Origin: Candidatus Sulfopaludibacter sp. SbA3
GTDB lineage: Bacteria > Acidobacteriota > Terriglobia > Bryobacterales > Bryobacteraceae
Reading direction: 5' to 3'
DNA length: 11,245 bases
NCBI GenBank assembly: GCA_945900935.1
Contig: CAMDKT010000135.1
Span: 1-11,245 of the forward strand
Positions 1 to 6,793 of the stretch are shown piece by piece. Within the stretch, counting starts at the first letter, position 1. Each line of letters opens with the position of its first letter. The notes below the pieces were generated by a model. The model was not told the origin of the DNA. It saw only the letters and a list, made by a program, of their open reading frames with translations, and did not search any database. The translations under genes were made by a program, and so were the position numbers.

Positions 1-1547
1 CTGGAAGCGGCGTAGCCCGTGCTGGTTGTAACGATCTGGTATTGAACGGAGCCGTCCGCCGATGTGAGTTTCAACTGGGCGCCGATTCCCATGCGATTGC
101 TCTTGCGGCCAACTAAGCGGAAACTGACCCAATTGCTTGACTGATTCGAGAGGTTGCGGAACAACTTTGCACTGCCGTTGAGCACGGAAACGACAACGTC
201 TACTCGTCCGTCATTGTCAAGATCGCCGAGGGCTGCTCCGCGGTGAGCAGCCGGAACTTGAAACGCGGCACCCGCTCCAAGGCTGACATCTTCGAACAAG
301 CCTTTTCCCAGATTACGGAAGACAGCATTCGGCTCCGCATACTTGCGGCCGGAGAAAAGACCGATATTGTCAAGGACATTCGATCGCGCCACAAAGAGAT
401 CCTTCCAGCCATCGTTATCGAAATCCGCCGCTCCGTTTGACCAACCGGACATTTGCATGGTCTGCCGGGCAAGCCGGCTGCGGCCGGTTACATCGGCAAA
501 GCCACCTTGGCCCAGATTACGGAACAGCGGAAACGTCTCGAGCTCGACGGCGGTATGCCAGATATCAGGGAGTCCGTCGTTGTCCAGGTCGCGAAACTCG
601 GCGCCCATGCCCGACACGGCCTTGCCGTTCTCTGTGTAGGCAACGCCCATGTCGACCGCCACTTCTTCGAACACCTTCCCTCCGAGATTGTGGAACAGCG
701 AATTCGGCGTATTGTCGTTGGCAACGAAGATATCCGTGAAGCCGTCGCGGTCGTAATCGTTAAACGCCACGCCCATGCCCTTACCCAGACTCTTGGCGAT
801 TCCGGTCTTTAAGGACACATCCGTGAAAGTGCCATCACCGTTGTTGTGGTAGAGCGTGGAAGGAAGCGATTCGTAGTGCTTTGGGTGGCAGTATGCGCGG
901 TGGGGACCGTTCATGCACACCGGATCCTTGTTCACCTCCCATCGGCAATAGTTCGAAACGAACAGATCGAGATGGCCATCGTTGTCATAGTCGAACCAGC
1001 CCGCCGCAGCGGACCACATCTTCCTGCCGTTGTAGACCCCGCCGCCAACTCCGGCCTTATCCGTCACGTTGGCAAACGTTCCGTTGCCGAGGTTGCGAAA
1101 GAGACGATTCGCGGTGACGCTGGCTACATAGATGTCCGGGTGTCCATCGTTGTCGTAGTCCCCGACTGCGATACCCATATCAAACCCATCTCCGCCAAGC
1201 CCAGCCTGATCGGTCATGTCGGAGAAGGTGCCGTCGCCGTTGTTGCGGAACAGACGATTCTTGTACTGATCGGATTCCTTTTTCAACGACGGAATCGCGG
1301 CGCCGTTGGCGAAGTAGACGTCCAGGTTGCCATCGTTGTCATAGTCGAGCAGGCCGATCCCGGCTACCATGGTTTCCGGCTGGTTCTTGTTTGGCGTAGG
1401 ACTGCTATTGGTGGAAAAGTCAAGCTTCGTGCGCTCGCTGACCTCTTCGAATTGAATTCGGCTGCTGCTTTGGACTTCGTCTGCGAGCCACAGGCTCAGG
1501 CAGGCGAAGAGTGCAGCAGTGGCCAGGAACTGATGGGTCCGTGTCAC
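1..1547 (-). CDS. CRTAC1 family exported protein with VCBS/FG-GAP repeats and ASPIC/UnbV domain (3' end beyond window)
   Basis: Predicted extracytoplasmic calcium-binding beta-propeller protein; its ligand is unknown. 515 codons are visible before the left edge cuts the gene. I chose GTG at 1547-1545: an AGGA lies 6 bases upstream, an in-frame TGA sits at 1595-1593, no ATG occurs before codon 60, and the GTG opens directly on a signal peptide (hydrophobic residues 7-20). The end of that signal, ALFAC with Cys16, fits a loose lipobox, so it may be a lipoprotein. Seven DxDxDG calcium loops are visible, near residues 68, 130, 186, 264, 320, 375 and 442, mostly followed by an aromatic or aliphatic strand. 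Repeats of the type LFRNLGNGTF/NNGDGTF alternate with them. Cys201, Cys211 and Cys220 sit in the central insertion typical of CRTAC1 proteins. The ASPIC/UnbV domain begins near residue 472 (NWVSFRLVGRKSNRMGIGA) and is truncated by the window. The gene is divergent from the operon beginning at 1634. Confidence 0.93.
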   Translation of the reverse strand, partial: MTRTHQFLATAALFACLSLWLADEVQSSSRIQFEEVSERTKLDFSTNSSPTPNKNQPETMVAGIGLLDYDNDGNLDVYFANGAAIPSLKKESDQYKNRLFRNNGDGTFSDMTDQAGLGGDGFDMGIAVGDYDNDGHPDIYVASVTANRLFRNLGNGTFANVTDKAGVGGGVYNGRKMWSAAAGWFDYDNDGHLDLFVSNYCRWEVNKDPVCMNGPHRAYCHPKHYESLPSTLYHNNGDGTFTDVSLKTGIAKSLGKGMGVAFNDYDRDGFTDIFVANDNTPNSLFHNLGGKVFEEVAVDMGVAYTENGKAVSGMGAEFRDLDNDGLPDIWHTAVELETFPLFRNLGQGGFADVTGRSRLARQTMQMSGWSNGAADFDNDGWKDLFVARSNVLDNIGLFSGRKYAEPNAVFRNLGKGLFEDVSLGAGAAFQVPAAHRGAALGDLDNDGRVDVVVSVLNGSAKLFRNLSNQSSNWVSFRLVGRKSNRMGIGAQLKLTSADGSVQYQIVTTSTGYAAS

Positions 1548-1553
1548 GACGAT

Positions 1554-1557
1554 TCCT
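1554..1557 (-). promoter_or_regulatory. Ribosome binding site for the GTG-started CRTAC1 gene
   Basis: On the minus strand, AGGA lies 6 bases before GTG at 1547-1545. This decides the start, because no ATG occurs in frame between the upstream TGA (1595-1593) and codon 60. Confidence 0.6.
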
Positions 1558-1621
1558 GAGTTTACCAGCGGGCCCTGTGCCTTGCGCCGCCGTCACCGCC
1601 CGCCGACCCTGATACGCTGGT

Positions 1622-1625
1622 GGAG
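1622..1625 (+). promoter_or_regulatory. Ribosome binding site that decides between two close ATG codons
   Basis: GGAG lies 8 bases before the ATG at 1634 but only 2 bases before the ATG at 1628. The normal spacing favours 1634 as the true start. The choice changes only two residues and leaves the Tat-type signal intact. Confidence 0.55.
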
Positions 1626-1633
1626 CTATGGAA

Positions 1634-3361
1634 ATGTTGCGCCGGACTTTTTTGCGGTCCCTCGCATGGGCGGCGCCTGCTCTCGCGCCTCCAGCGTCGG
1701 CTGCTGAGCCCCGGTTTCCAGTTCACTTTGTGGATGTCGCGGCGGAGGCAGGACTACGAGATGTTGTTTACTACGGGGGCGTTGACCGGAAGACATATAT
1801 TGTCGAAGTCACCGGCTGCGGCGTTGCCTTCTTCGATTACGATAACGATGGCTGGCTCGATATCCTCGTATTGAACGGCTCGCGACTGAAGGCGTTCGAC
1901 AAAGGCAAGGCGCCGACCAATCATCTATACAAGAACAATCGGGACGGAACTTTCACCGACGTCACGCACGCGGCGGGACTGGTCGATTCCGGGTGGGCGG
2001 GCTCGTGCTGCATCGGGGACTACGACAACGACGGTAATGACGATCTGTTCATCACTTATTGGGGGAAGAACGTTCTCTACCACAACAACGGCGATGGGAC
2101 CTTCACCGACGTCAGCGAGAGAGCCGGAGTAGCGGGCGATCCCAAGCGATGGAACGCGGGCGCCACGTTTGTGGATTATGACCGGGACGGAAAGTTGGAC
2201 TTGTTCGTTTCCGCTTACGTCGACGTAGATCTGGCCGAACTTCCCGTTCCTGGGGCGGGCACCAATTGCACTTATAAGGGCATTCCGGTTTACTGCGGGC
2301 CGCGCGGGTTGAAAGGCACCTCCAACATTCTCTATCGCAACAACGGTGACGGAACCTTCACGGACGTGAGCCGAAAGTCTGGAATTGCGAATCCAAGCGG
2401 TTACTACGGAATGTCTGCCACCACGCTTGACTACAACGACGATGGCGCCGTGGACATTCTCGTAATCAACGATTCCACCCCGAGCGTGCTCTACCGCAAC
2501 AACAAGAACGGCACGTTCACCGACGTCGGAGTCCGCGCCGGAGTTGCCTATGACGAAAATGGGTCAGAGCAGTCGGGCATGGGCGTGGCGGTAGCGGACT
2601 TCGATGGTGACGGGCTTGTCGACATCGTGAAAACGCAGTTCTCCGACAACTACCCGGCGCTCTACCGGAACCTGGGGCGTGGGTTCTTCCAGGAAGTGTC
2701 AACGGCGGCGGGGCTGAACACCGTGACCAAATACGTGCAGTGGGGAACGGGCCTGGTTGATTTCGATAACGATTCCTGGCCCGACCTCTTCTACGTCACC
2801 GCGCATGTCTTCCCGGAACTGGAGAAAGCTCATCCCGAGTATCCTTTTAAAGGGCCTCGCTTCCTGTTTCGCAACCTCGGCAACGGCAAGTTCGTCAACG
2901 TGACGGGCGAGTGTGGGCCGGGGCTCAACACGCCACATGCGAGTCATGGTTGCGCGTTCGGCGATTTCGACAACGACGGAGACATGGACGTGCTCATCAT
3001 GAACCAGAATGAGCCGCCTTCGCTATTGCGGGCGGACGTCAGTTCAGGGCATCATTGGCTCAAGGTGAAGTTGATCGGAACCGTTTCCAACCGCTCGGCG
3101 ATCGGTGGACGGGTGACTGTGAAGACCGGGCCGCGCACTCAGGTTCAGGAAGTGCAGAGCCAAAGCAGCTACTATTCGGTGAACGATTTTCGCCTCCATT
3201 TCGGATTGGGCGCGGCGACACAGGCGGACTCTGTCACGATACGGTGGCCGAATGGCTTGATCGAAACTTTGCGCGATGTTTCGAGCGATAAAGTGGTGTA
3301 CGTGAAAGAGGGACAGGGAATCATCCGGACGGAGACATTCCGCCCGCGGCAAAAGGCATGA
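1634..3361 (+). CDS. CRTAC1 family protein: Tat signal, seven calcium-loop repeats, C-terminal ASPIC/UnbV domain
   Basis: A 575-residue exported propeller protein, full length for the family; no enzymatic activity is evident. The N-terminus LRRTFLRSLAWAAPALA has a twin-arginine signal (RR, then F and L) followed by a hydrophobic stretch and an ASAAE cleavage-like site, suggesting export after folding. Calcium loops of type DxDxDG lie near residues 68, 129, 181, 266, 322, 376 and 444. The sixth is degenerate (DFDNDS) and the fourth is DYNDDG. Between them are repeated NNxDGTFTDV strands. A cysteine pair (Cys212, Cys221) in NCTYKGIPVYCGPRG is a hallmark insertion of CRTAC1-like proteins. ASPIC/UnbV spans roughly residues 474-558, with SNRSAIGGRV, SYYSVNDFRLHFGLG and VTIRWPNG. 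The start at 1634 is chosen on RBS spacing; 1628 is the alternative. The stop overlaps the next start (ATGA), so it is the first gene of a coupled operon. It is a paralogue of the divergent gene. Confidence 0.95.
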   Translation: MLRRTFLRSLAWAAPALAPPASAAEPRFPVHFVDVAAEAGLRDVVYYGGVDRKTYIVEVTGCGVAFFDYDNDGWLDILVLNGSRLKAFDKGKAPTNHLYKNNRDGTFTDVTHAAGLVDSGWAGSCCIGDYDNDGNDDLFITYWGKNVLYHNNGDGTFTDVSERAGVAGDPKRWNAGATFVDYDRDGKLDLFVSAYVDVDLAELPVPGAGTNCTYKGIPVYCGPRGLKGTSNILYRNNGDGTFTDVSRKSGIANPSGYYGMSATTLDYNDDGAVDILVINDSTPSVLYRNNKNGTFTDVGVRAGVAYDENGSEQSGMGVAVADFDGDGLVDIVKTQFSDNYPALYRNLGRGFFQEVSTAAGLNTVTKYVQWGTGLVDFDNDSWPDLFYVTAHVFPELEKAHPEYPFKGPRFLFRNLGNGKFVNVTGECGPGLNTPHASHGCAFGDFDNDGDMDVLIMNQNEPPSLLRADVSSGHHWLKVKLIGTVSNRSAIGGRVTVKTGPRTQVQEVQSQSSYYSVNDFRLHFGLGAATQADSVTIRWPNGLIETLRDVSSDKVVYVKEGQGIIRTETFRPRQKA

Positions 3362-4863
3362 ACTGGATCAGCGCGGCGTTAGTAACCGCAACCACCTCCA
3401 TGCTGATGGCTCAACGATCCACGGCGGAGCTGGAGCCTGTCATCCGGAAGACATGCTCTCAATGCCATGTGTTTCCCCCACCGGAGACCCTGCCCAAGAG
3501 GGCCTGGTTGGGGATGCTCAACTTGATGTTCGATCTGGCCAGTCCGCGGCAACTCGACCGGCCGCTCAACAGCGTTCGCTTTGACGAATTGCTCAACTAC
3601 TACACAGCACTGGCGCCAGACGACCTGAACGCGAAGCCTTGGAGTGGGACTCCGGCGGCCGCGGTGCAAATGGAACGAGTGGCCACGCTGGGACAGGGTC
3701 CGCACCCGGGCACCTCGCACCTTCGGCTGATGCGCCTGTGGGAGGATGTGGCGGGTCCGCAGCTACTGGTGACGGATATGATGTCCGGCTGGGTGCACTG
3801 GGCGGATCCGAGGAATTTGGCAGCTGGCTTGCACAAAGTCATTCGCCTGGCAAACCCGGCACATATCGAGGCGGTGGATCTCGATCGGGATGGCCGGATG
3901 GACCTGATTGTTGGCGATCTGGGCACTCCCGTCGCTACCGATCAGAAGGCAGGAGCGGTGGTCTGGCTACGTCGCACCGGGAGTAGAAGCTTTGAGAAGA
4001 TTCCGTTGGCGACACAATTGGGGCGGGTCTCCGACGTACAGGCGGCCGATTTCAACGGTGACGGAAAATCTGACCTCGTGGTGGCTGACTTCGGCCGATA
4101 CACAGCCGGGCAGGTGTTGTATCTAGAGAACCGTTCTGCCGGAGGAAAGACCCTTTTCACTCAGACTGTGCTGATGAAGGCGCCTGGCGCGATCACCGTG
4201 CCCGTGCTCGATCTCAACAGTGACGGGAAGCCTGATTTCGCCGTAGTAATCGCGCAGGCACAGGAATCCGTGGTGGGATTTCTCAACAACGGCAGCGGGC
4301 AATTTGAGCGCCACGTGCTCTGGGCGGCCCCTCACCCGGCTTGGGGTTTCTCGGGAATGGTGGCCGCCGACGTGAACCGCGACGGAAAGATGGACCTCGT
4401 CGTCACGCACGGAGACACGGTTGACGATGGCGTGCATTTCAAGCCCTACCAGGGTGTAAGTTGGCTCGAGAACAAAGGCGGCCTGAAGTTCGAATTCCAC
4501 TCCATCGGTCTCTACTACGGCGCCTATGCTCCGAAAGTAATCGATCTCGATGGCGACGGCGATCTCGACATCCTGGCCGCTTCGTTTCTTCCCGGCTCCG
4601 ATCTGGTAAACCAGCGGAAGATGACGGTGCCAGGCATAGTCTGGTATGAGCAAGTTTCTGAAGGCAAATTCCAGCCGCATCCATTTCCGGATGACATGGC
4701 CTTCCACCCGGCTCTCGAGGTGGGCGATGTTGACGGCGACGGTTCCCTCGCCGTGATCGCAGGTACGCTCTGGATTCGGCCGAGTGCCTTCGGCGTCCAG
4801 GCTGGTTCGGTGGACATCTGGCGAATCCGGCGAAGCAGCGCGGCAGGAGTGGTTATAAAATGA
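3358..4863 (+). CDS. Secreted VCBS/FG-GAP repeat protein with N-terminal c-type heme motif (CxxCH)
   Basis: A 501-residue protein that appears to join a small monoheme cytochrome-like segment to a calcium-binding propeller. Residues 5-18 form a weak signal peptide without an early basic residue. CSQCH at residues 33-37 is a canonical covalent heme-c attachment motif. Met53 and Met57 in the following helix-like stretch are candidate distal ligands. Six repeat loops follow near residues 174 (DLDRDG), 231 (DFNGDG), 285 (DLNSDG), 338 (DVNRDG), 396 (DLDGDG) and 457 (DVDGDG). The last lacks its final acidic residue (SLAVI instead of xxDxx). There is no ASPIC/UnbV tail, unlike the upstream gene. The start ATG overlaps the previous stop in ATGA and only a close AAGG precedes it, so translation is probably coupled. 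Heme loading would require a periplasmic cytochrome c maturation system encoded elsewhere. The repeats are certain; the heme role is inferred from one motif. Confidence 0.92.
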   Translation: MNWISAALVTATTSMLMAQRSTAELEPVIRKTCSQCHVFPPPETLPKRAWLGMLNLMFDLASPRQLDRPLNSVRFDELLNYYTALAPDDLNAKPWSGTPAAAVQMERVATLGQGPHPGTSHLRLMRLWEDVAGPQLLVTDMMSGWVHWADPRNLAAGLHKVIRLANPAHIEAVDLDRDGRMDLIVGDLGTPVATDQKAGAVVWLRRTGSRSFEKIPLATQLGRVSDVQAADFNGDGKSDLVVADFGRYTAGQVLYLENRSAGGKTLFTQTVLMKAPGAITVPVLDLNSDGKPDFAVVIAQAQESVVGFLNNGSGQFERHVLWAAPHPAWGFSGMVAADVNRDGKMDLVVTHGDTVDDGVHFKPYQGVSWLENKGGLKFEFHSIGLYYGAYAPKVIDLDGDGDLDILAASFLPGSDLVNQRKMTVPGIVWYEQVSEGKFQPHPFPDDMAFHPALEVGDVDGDGSLAVIAGTLWIRPSAFGVQAGSVDIWRIRRSSAAGVVIK

Positions 4864-6722
4864 AACCCGCCAGACTTGTTTTTGCGCTTGCATCGCTGGT
4901 AACAGTTACGCAGGCACAGGCGCCGGCCGAACTGAGCGAAGGCGACCGGGCGTTTATCGAAACTCATTTCCGCGCGGCGAAAAGCGCCGAGGCCGCCGAA
5001 CAGTTCAAGAAGGCTGTCGAGGAGTACAGAATCATCCTGGCCAGGTTCCCGGCGTCGGTGCCCCGTGTGCATCATAATCTGGGCTTGGCGCTGTATTTCG
5101 ACCACCAGTGCGATGCCGCACTGGTGAGCCTGCGCCGATTCGCACAACTCGAGCCTGGGGTAAGCGGGACCCACTTACTGATCGGCATGTCGCACATGTG
5201 CCTGCAAGATCCCCAGAGAGCGCTTCCTGAATTCGTGCTGGCGCATCGGTTGCAGCCAACAGGCGAGACCGCAACGCAACTGGGAATCGCCTATTCGTTA
5301 CTGCGGCAACCCCGCGCGGCTGTCAAGCACTTACGGATTGCGCTTGAAACAGGTGACGATAAGGAAACGGCGCTGTACTTGTTGGGAGAGGAATACCTGC
5401 GGCTCGCCAAAGGAGCGGCTGAGGACCTCATCGCGCGCCGTCCGGACACGGCTTGGGATAACCTCGTAGTCGCTCGAATCTTCGACAGCCAGCAGTTCTA
5501 CCACGTGGCCGCGCAAGCCTATCTGAAGGCGATCAGGAAGGACCCGTGGAACGGGGCGGCCGTCCTTCGCCTGGCGCGGGTGTTGGCTCTGCTTGGACAG
5601 AAGCCGGCCTCCGGCCTGTTGCTGGAACGCTGCCGCCAGTTGGTTCCAGCGGAGCGAGACCGGCAGCAGTTCGACGAATCCGTGACGCCGCTGGCGGTGG
5701 AGACCAAGGGCGGCGGCAACACCGATTTCGAACAGGAAATCCGGTCGCTGCCCGCGGTCGATCGGTCCAAGCTGCCGCCGGTGCCGTTGCTGCCAACAAC
5801 CATCAATGAACTACTGCGGCAACGGCTCGCCAACGATCGCTCCGGGAGATGGAGGGCCGTCGTGCAGCAGTTGTCTGGATTGCGGGCCAAGGAGGCGATT
5901 GCCGCGTTGCAGGGGCTTCGCACAACGCCTACCGACTGGCTGCCTACTTACCTGATCGCCCATGCTCACCTGTGGAGCGACAACTTGGCCGAGGCCGAGA
6001 AGGAGTTGAGCAGCACGGCGATGTCGACGCAAAGTGACCCTGCCGTGCAAATGCTGCGATGGGAGATCTTTGAACAATTGGGGCGGGATCAATACCAACG
6101 GCTGCTCGATCAACATCCGGCTTCGGCGCGGGCGCACTTTGTTAGAGCGCGCATTTTGGACGCCGAAGAAAAGCCGGAGGCGGCTGAAGAATACAAGGCA
6201 GCGATCGCCGCCAACCCGAAGCAGATGGGAATCCGGCTGGCATTGGCTGATTTCTACATGCTCAATGCGCGCATTCCTGAGGCTCTGGCAGCGTGCCGGC
6301 AGGAGTTGGAAATCGATCCCCATTCCGCCGATGCCAAAGCGTGCGTGGGACGCATTCTCGTGGACCTGCGTCAACCGGATGAGGCGCTCCCCTATCTGCA
6401 AGCGGCGGCCAAGGCGATGTCGGGTGACGTATCGATTCATTCGGCGCTGGGGCGCCTCTACGAGTTGAAAGGCAATTTGGAACAGGCCGCTGCAGCATAC
6501 CGAAGGGCACTGGCACTTGATCCCAGCCAAAACAAGCTGCACTACCTTTTGGCAGGAGTCTATCGAAGGTCAGGCCAGGATGCATTGGCCGACAAAGAGG
6601 ATGAGTTGTTCCAACGCGCGGGAATGGCCCAGCGCGAGGAGCATATCAACTTCGTGCAACGCTACTACAAAAGCAGCAGACAGCCGCAGCCTGTTGGGCG
6701 CCCCCCCGCTGGCCGCCGCTAG
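4860..6722 (+). CDS. Exported tetratricopeptide (TPR) repeat protein
   Basis: A 620-residue TPR protein, probably a periplasmic or envelope scaffold. A Sec signal is visible at residues 1-20 (basic KPAR, hydrophobic core, cut near TQAQ-AP). The N-terminal helical repeats cover about residues 36-265. They include ALYFDHQCDAALVSLRRFAQLEP and two further units with the small-residue pattern of TPRs. A proline-containing linker without clear repeats spans about 270-330. A second block runs from about 335 to 590, with clear TPRs at 424-453, 458-487, 491-520 and 525-555 (for example ALGRLYELKGNLEQAAAAYR). The tail (605-620) is basic and Pro/Arg-rich. The start overlaps the preceding stop (ATGA), and an AGGAG lies 10 bases upstream at 4845-4849. 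A run of seven C near the 3' end could shift the reading frame. In other bacteria TPR arrays are found fused to VCBS/ASPIC-UnbV proteins, which supports a shared complex. The partner is unknown. Confidence 0.92.
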   Translation: MKPARLVFALASLVTVTQAQAPAELSEGDRAFIETHFRAAKSAEAAEQFKKAVEEYRIILARFPASVPRVHHNLGLALYFDHQCDAALVSLRRFAQLEPGVSGTHLLIGMSHMCLQDPQRALPEFVLAHRLQPTGETATQLGIAYSLLRQPRAAVKHLRIALETGDDKETALYLLGEEYLRLAKGAAEDLIARRPDTAWDNLVVARIFDSQQFYHVAAQAYLKAIRKDPWNGAAVLRLARVLALLGQKPASGLLLERCRQLVPAERDRQQFDESVTPLAVETKGGGNTDFEQEIRSLPAVDRSKLPPVPLLPTTINELLRQRLANDRSGRWRAVVQQLSGLRAKEAIAALQGLRTTPTDWLPTYLIAHAHLWSDNLAEAEKELSSTAMSTQSDPAVQMLRWEIFEQLGRDQYQRLLDQHPASARAHFVRARILDAEEKPEAAEEYKAAIAANPKQMGIRLALADFYMLNARIPEALAACRQELEIDPHSADAKACVGRILVDLRQPDEALPYLQAAAKAMSGDVSIHSALGRLYELKGNLEQAAAAYRRALALDPSQNKLHYLLAGVYRRSGQDALADKEDELFQRAGMAQREEHINFVQRYYKSSRQPQPVGRPPAGRR

Positions 6723-6752
6723 TCTGGCCGCAAACGGGCTCCACAATTCATG

Positions 6753-6758
6753 TATACT
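6753..6758 (+). promoter_or_regulatory. Possible -10 element upstream of the TonB-dependent receptor gene
   Basis: TATACT preceded directly by TG matches the sigma70 -10 consensus at 5 of 6 positions and sits 41 bases before the receptor ATG. I see no good -35 at 17 bases upstream (6730-6735 reads gcaaac). It could give the receptor its own transcript in addition to read-through from the operon. Confidence 0.3.
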
Positions 6759-6782
6759 GGCCAGGCAAATCGATTCTGTTTG

Positions 6783-6788
6783 AAGGAG
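6783..6788 (+). promoter_or_regulatory. Strong ribosome binding site of the receptor gene
   Basis: AAGGAG lies 5 bases before the ATG at 6794. This is the best Shine-Dalgarno match in the window and implies a high translation rate compared with the upstream coupled genes. Confidence 0.75.
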
Positions 6789-6793
6789 TACCG

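Larger units (their letters stand above)
1548..1633. promoter_or_regulatory. Divergent intergenic region between the two CRTAC1 genes
   Basis: This short GC-rich gap must hold the 5' regions of both divergent genes unless transcription starts inside the neighbouring gene. It contains the ribosome binding sites of both. I looked for sigma70-type -35/-10 pairs on both strands and found none with good matches and spacing. On the plus strand, TTGCGC at 1582-1587 has no partner -10 at 16-18 bases. The region is assigned by position only. Confidence 0.35.

Noticed and set aside
846..1559. Long plus-strand open frame rich in IVVIV-type segments opposite the left CRTAC1 gene
   Set aside because: It is the antisense of repeated DYDNDG codons; the reverse complement of those codons reads as valine/isoleucine runs. 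The minus strand gives a coherent signal peptide, seven calcium loops and ASPIC/UnbV.
4123..4893. 256-codon minus-strand open frame
   Set aside because: It lies opposite the VCBS-repeat gene, has the same antisense valine/isoleucine character at calcium loops, no recognisable domain and no ribosome binding context.
5811..6542. 243-codon minus-strand open frame
   Set aside because: It is antisense to clear TPR motifs, and its composition is explained by the sense gene.
6709..6731. Direct repeat CTGGCCGC on either side of the TPR stop codon
   Set aside because: Eight bases of GC-rich sequence twice, with no further structure. It is likely chance and cannot form a terminator.
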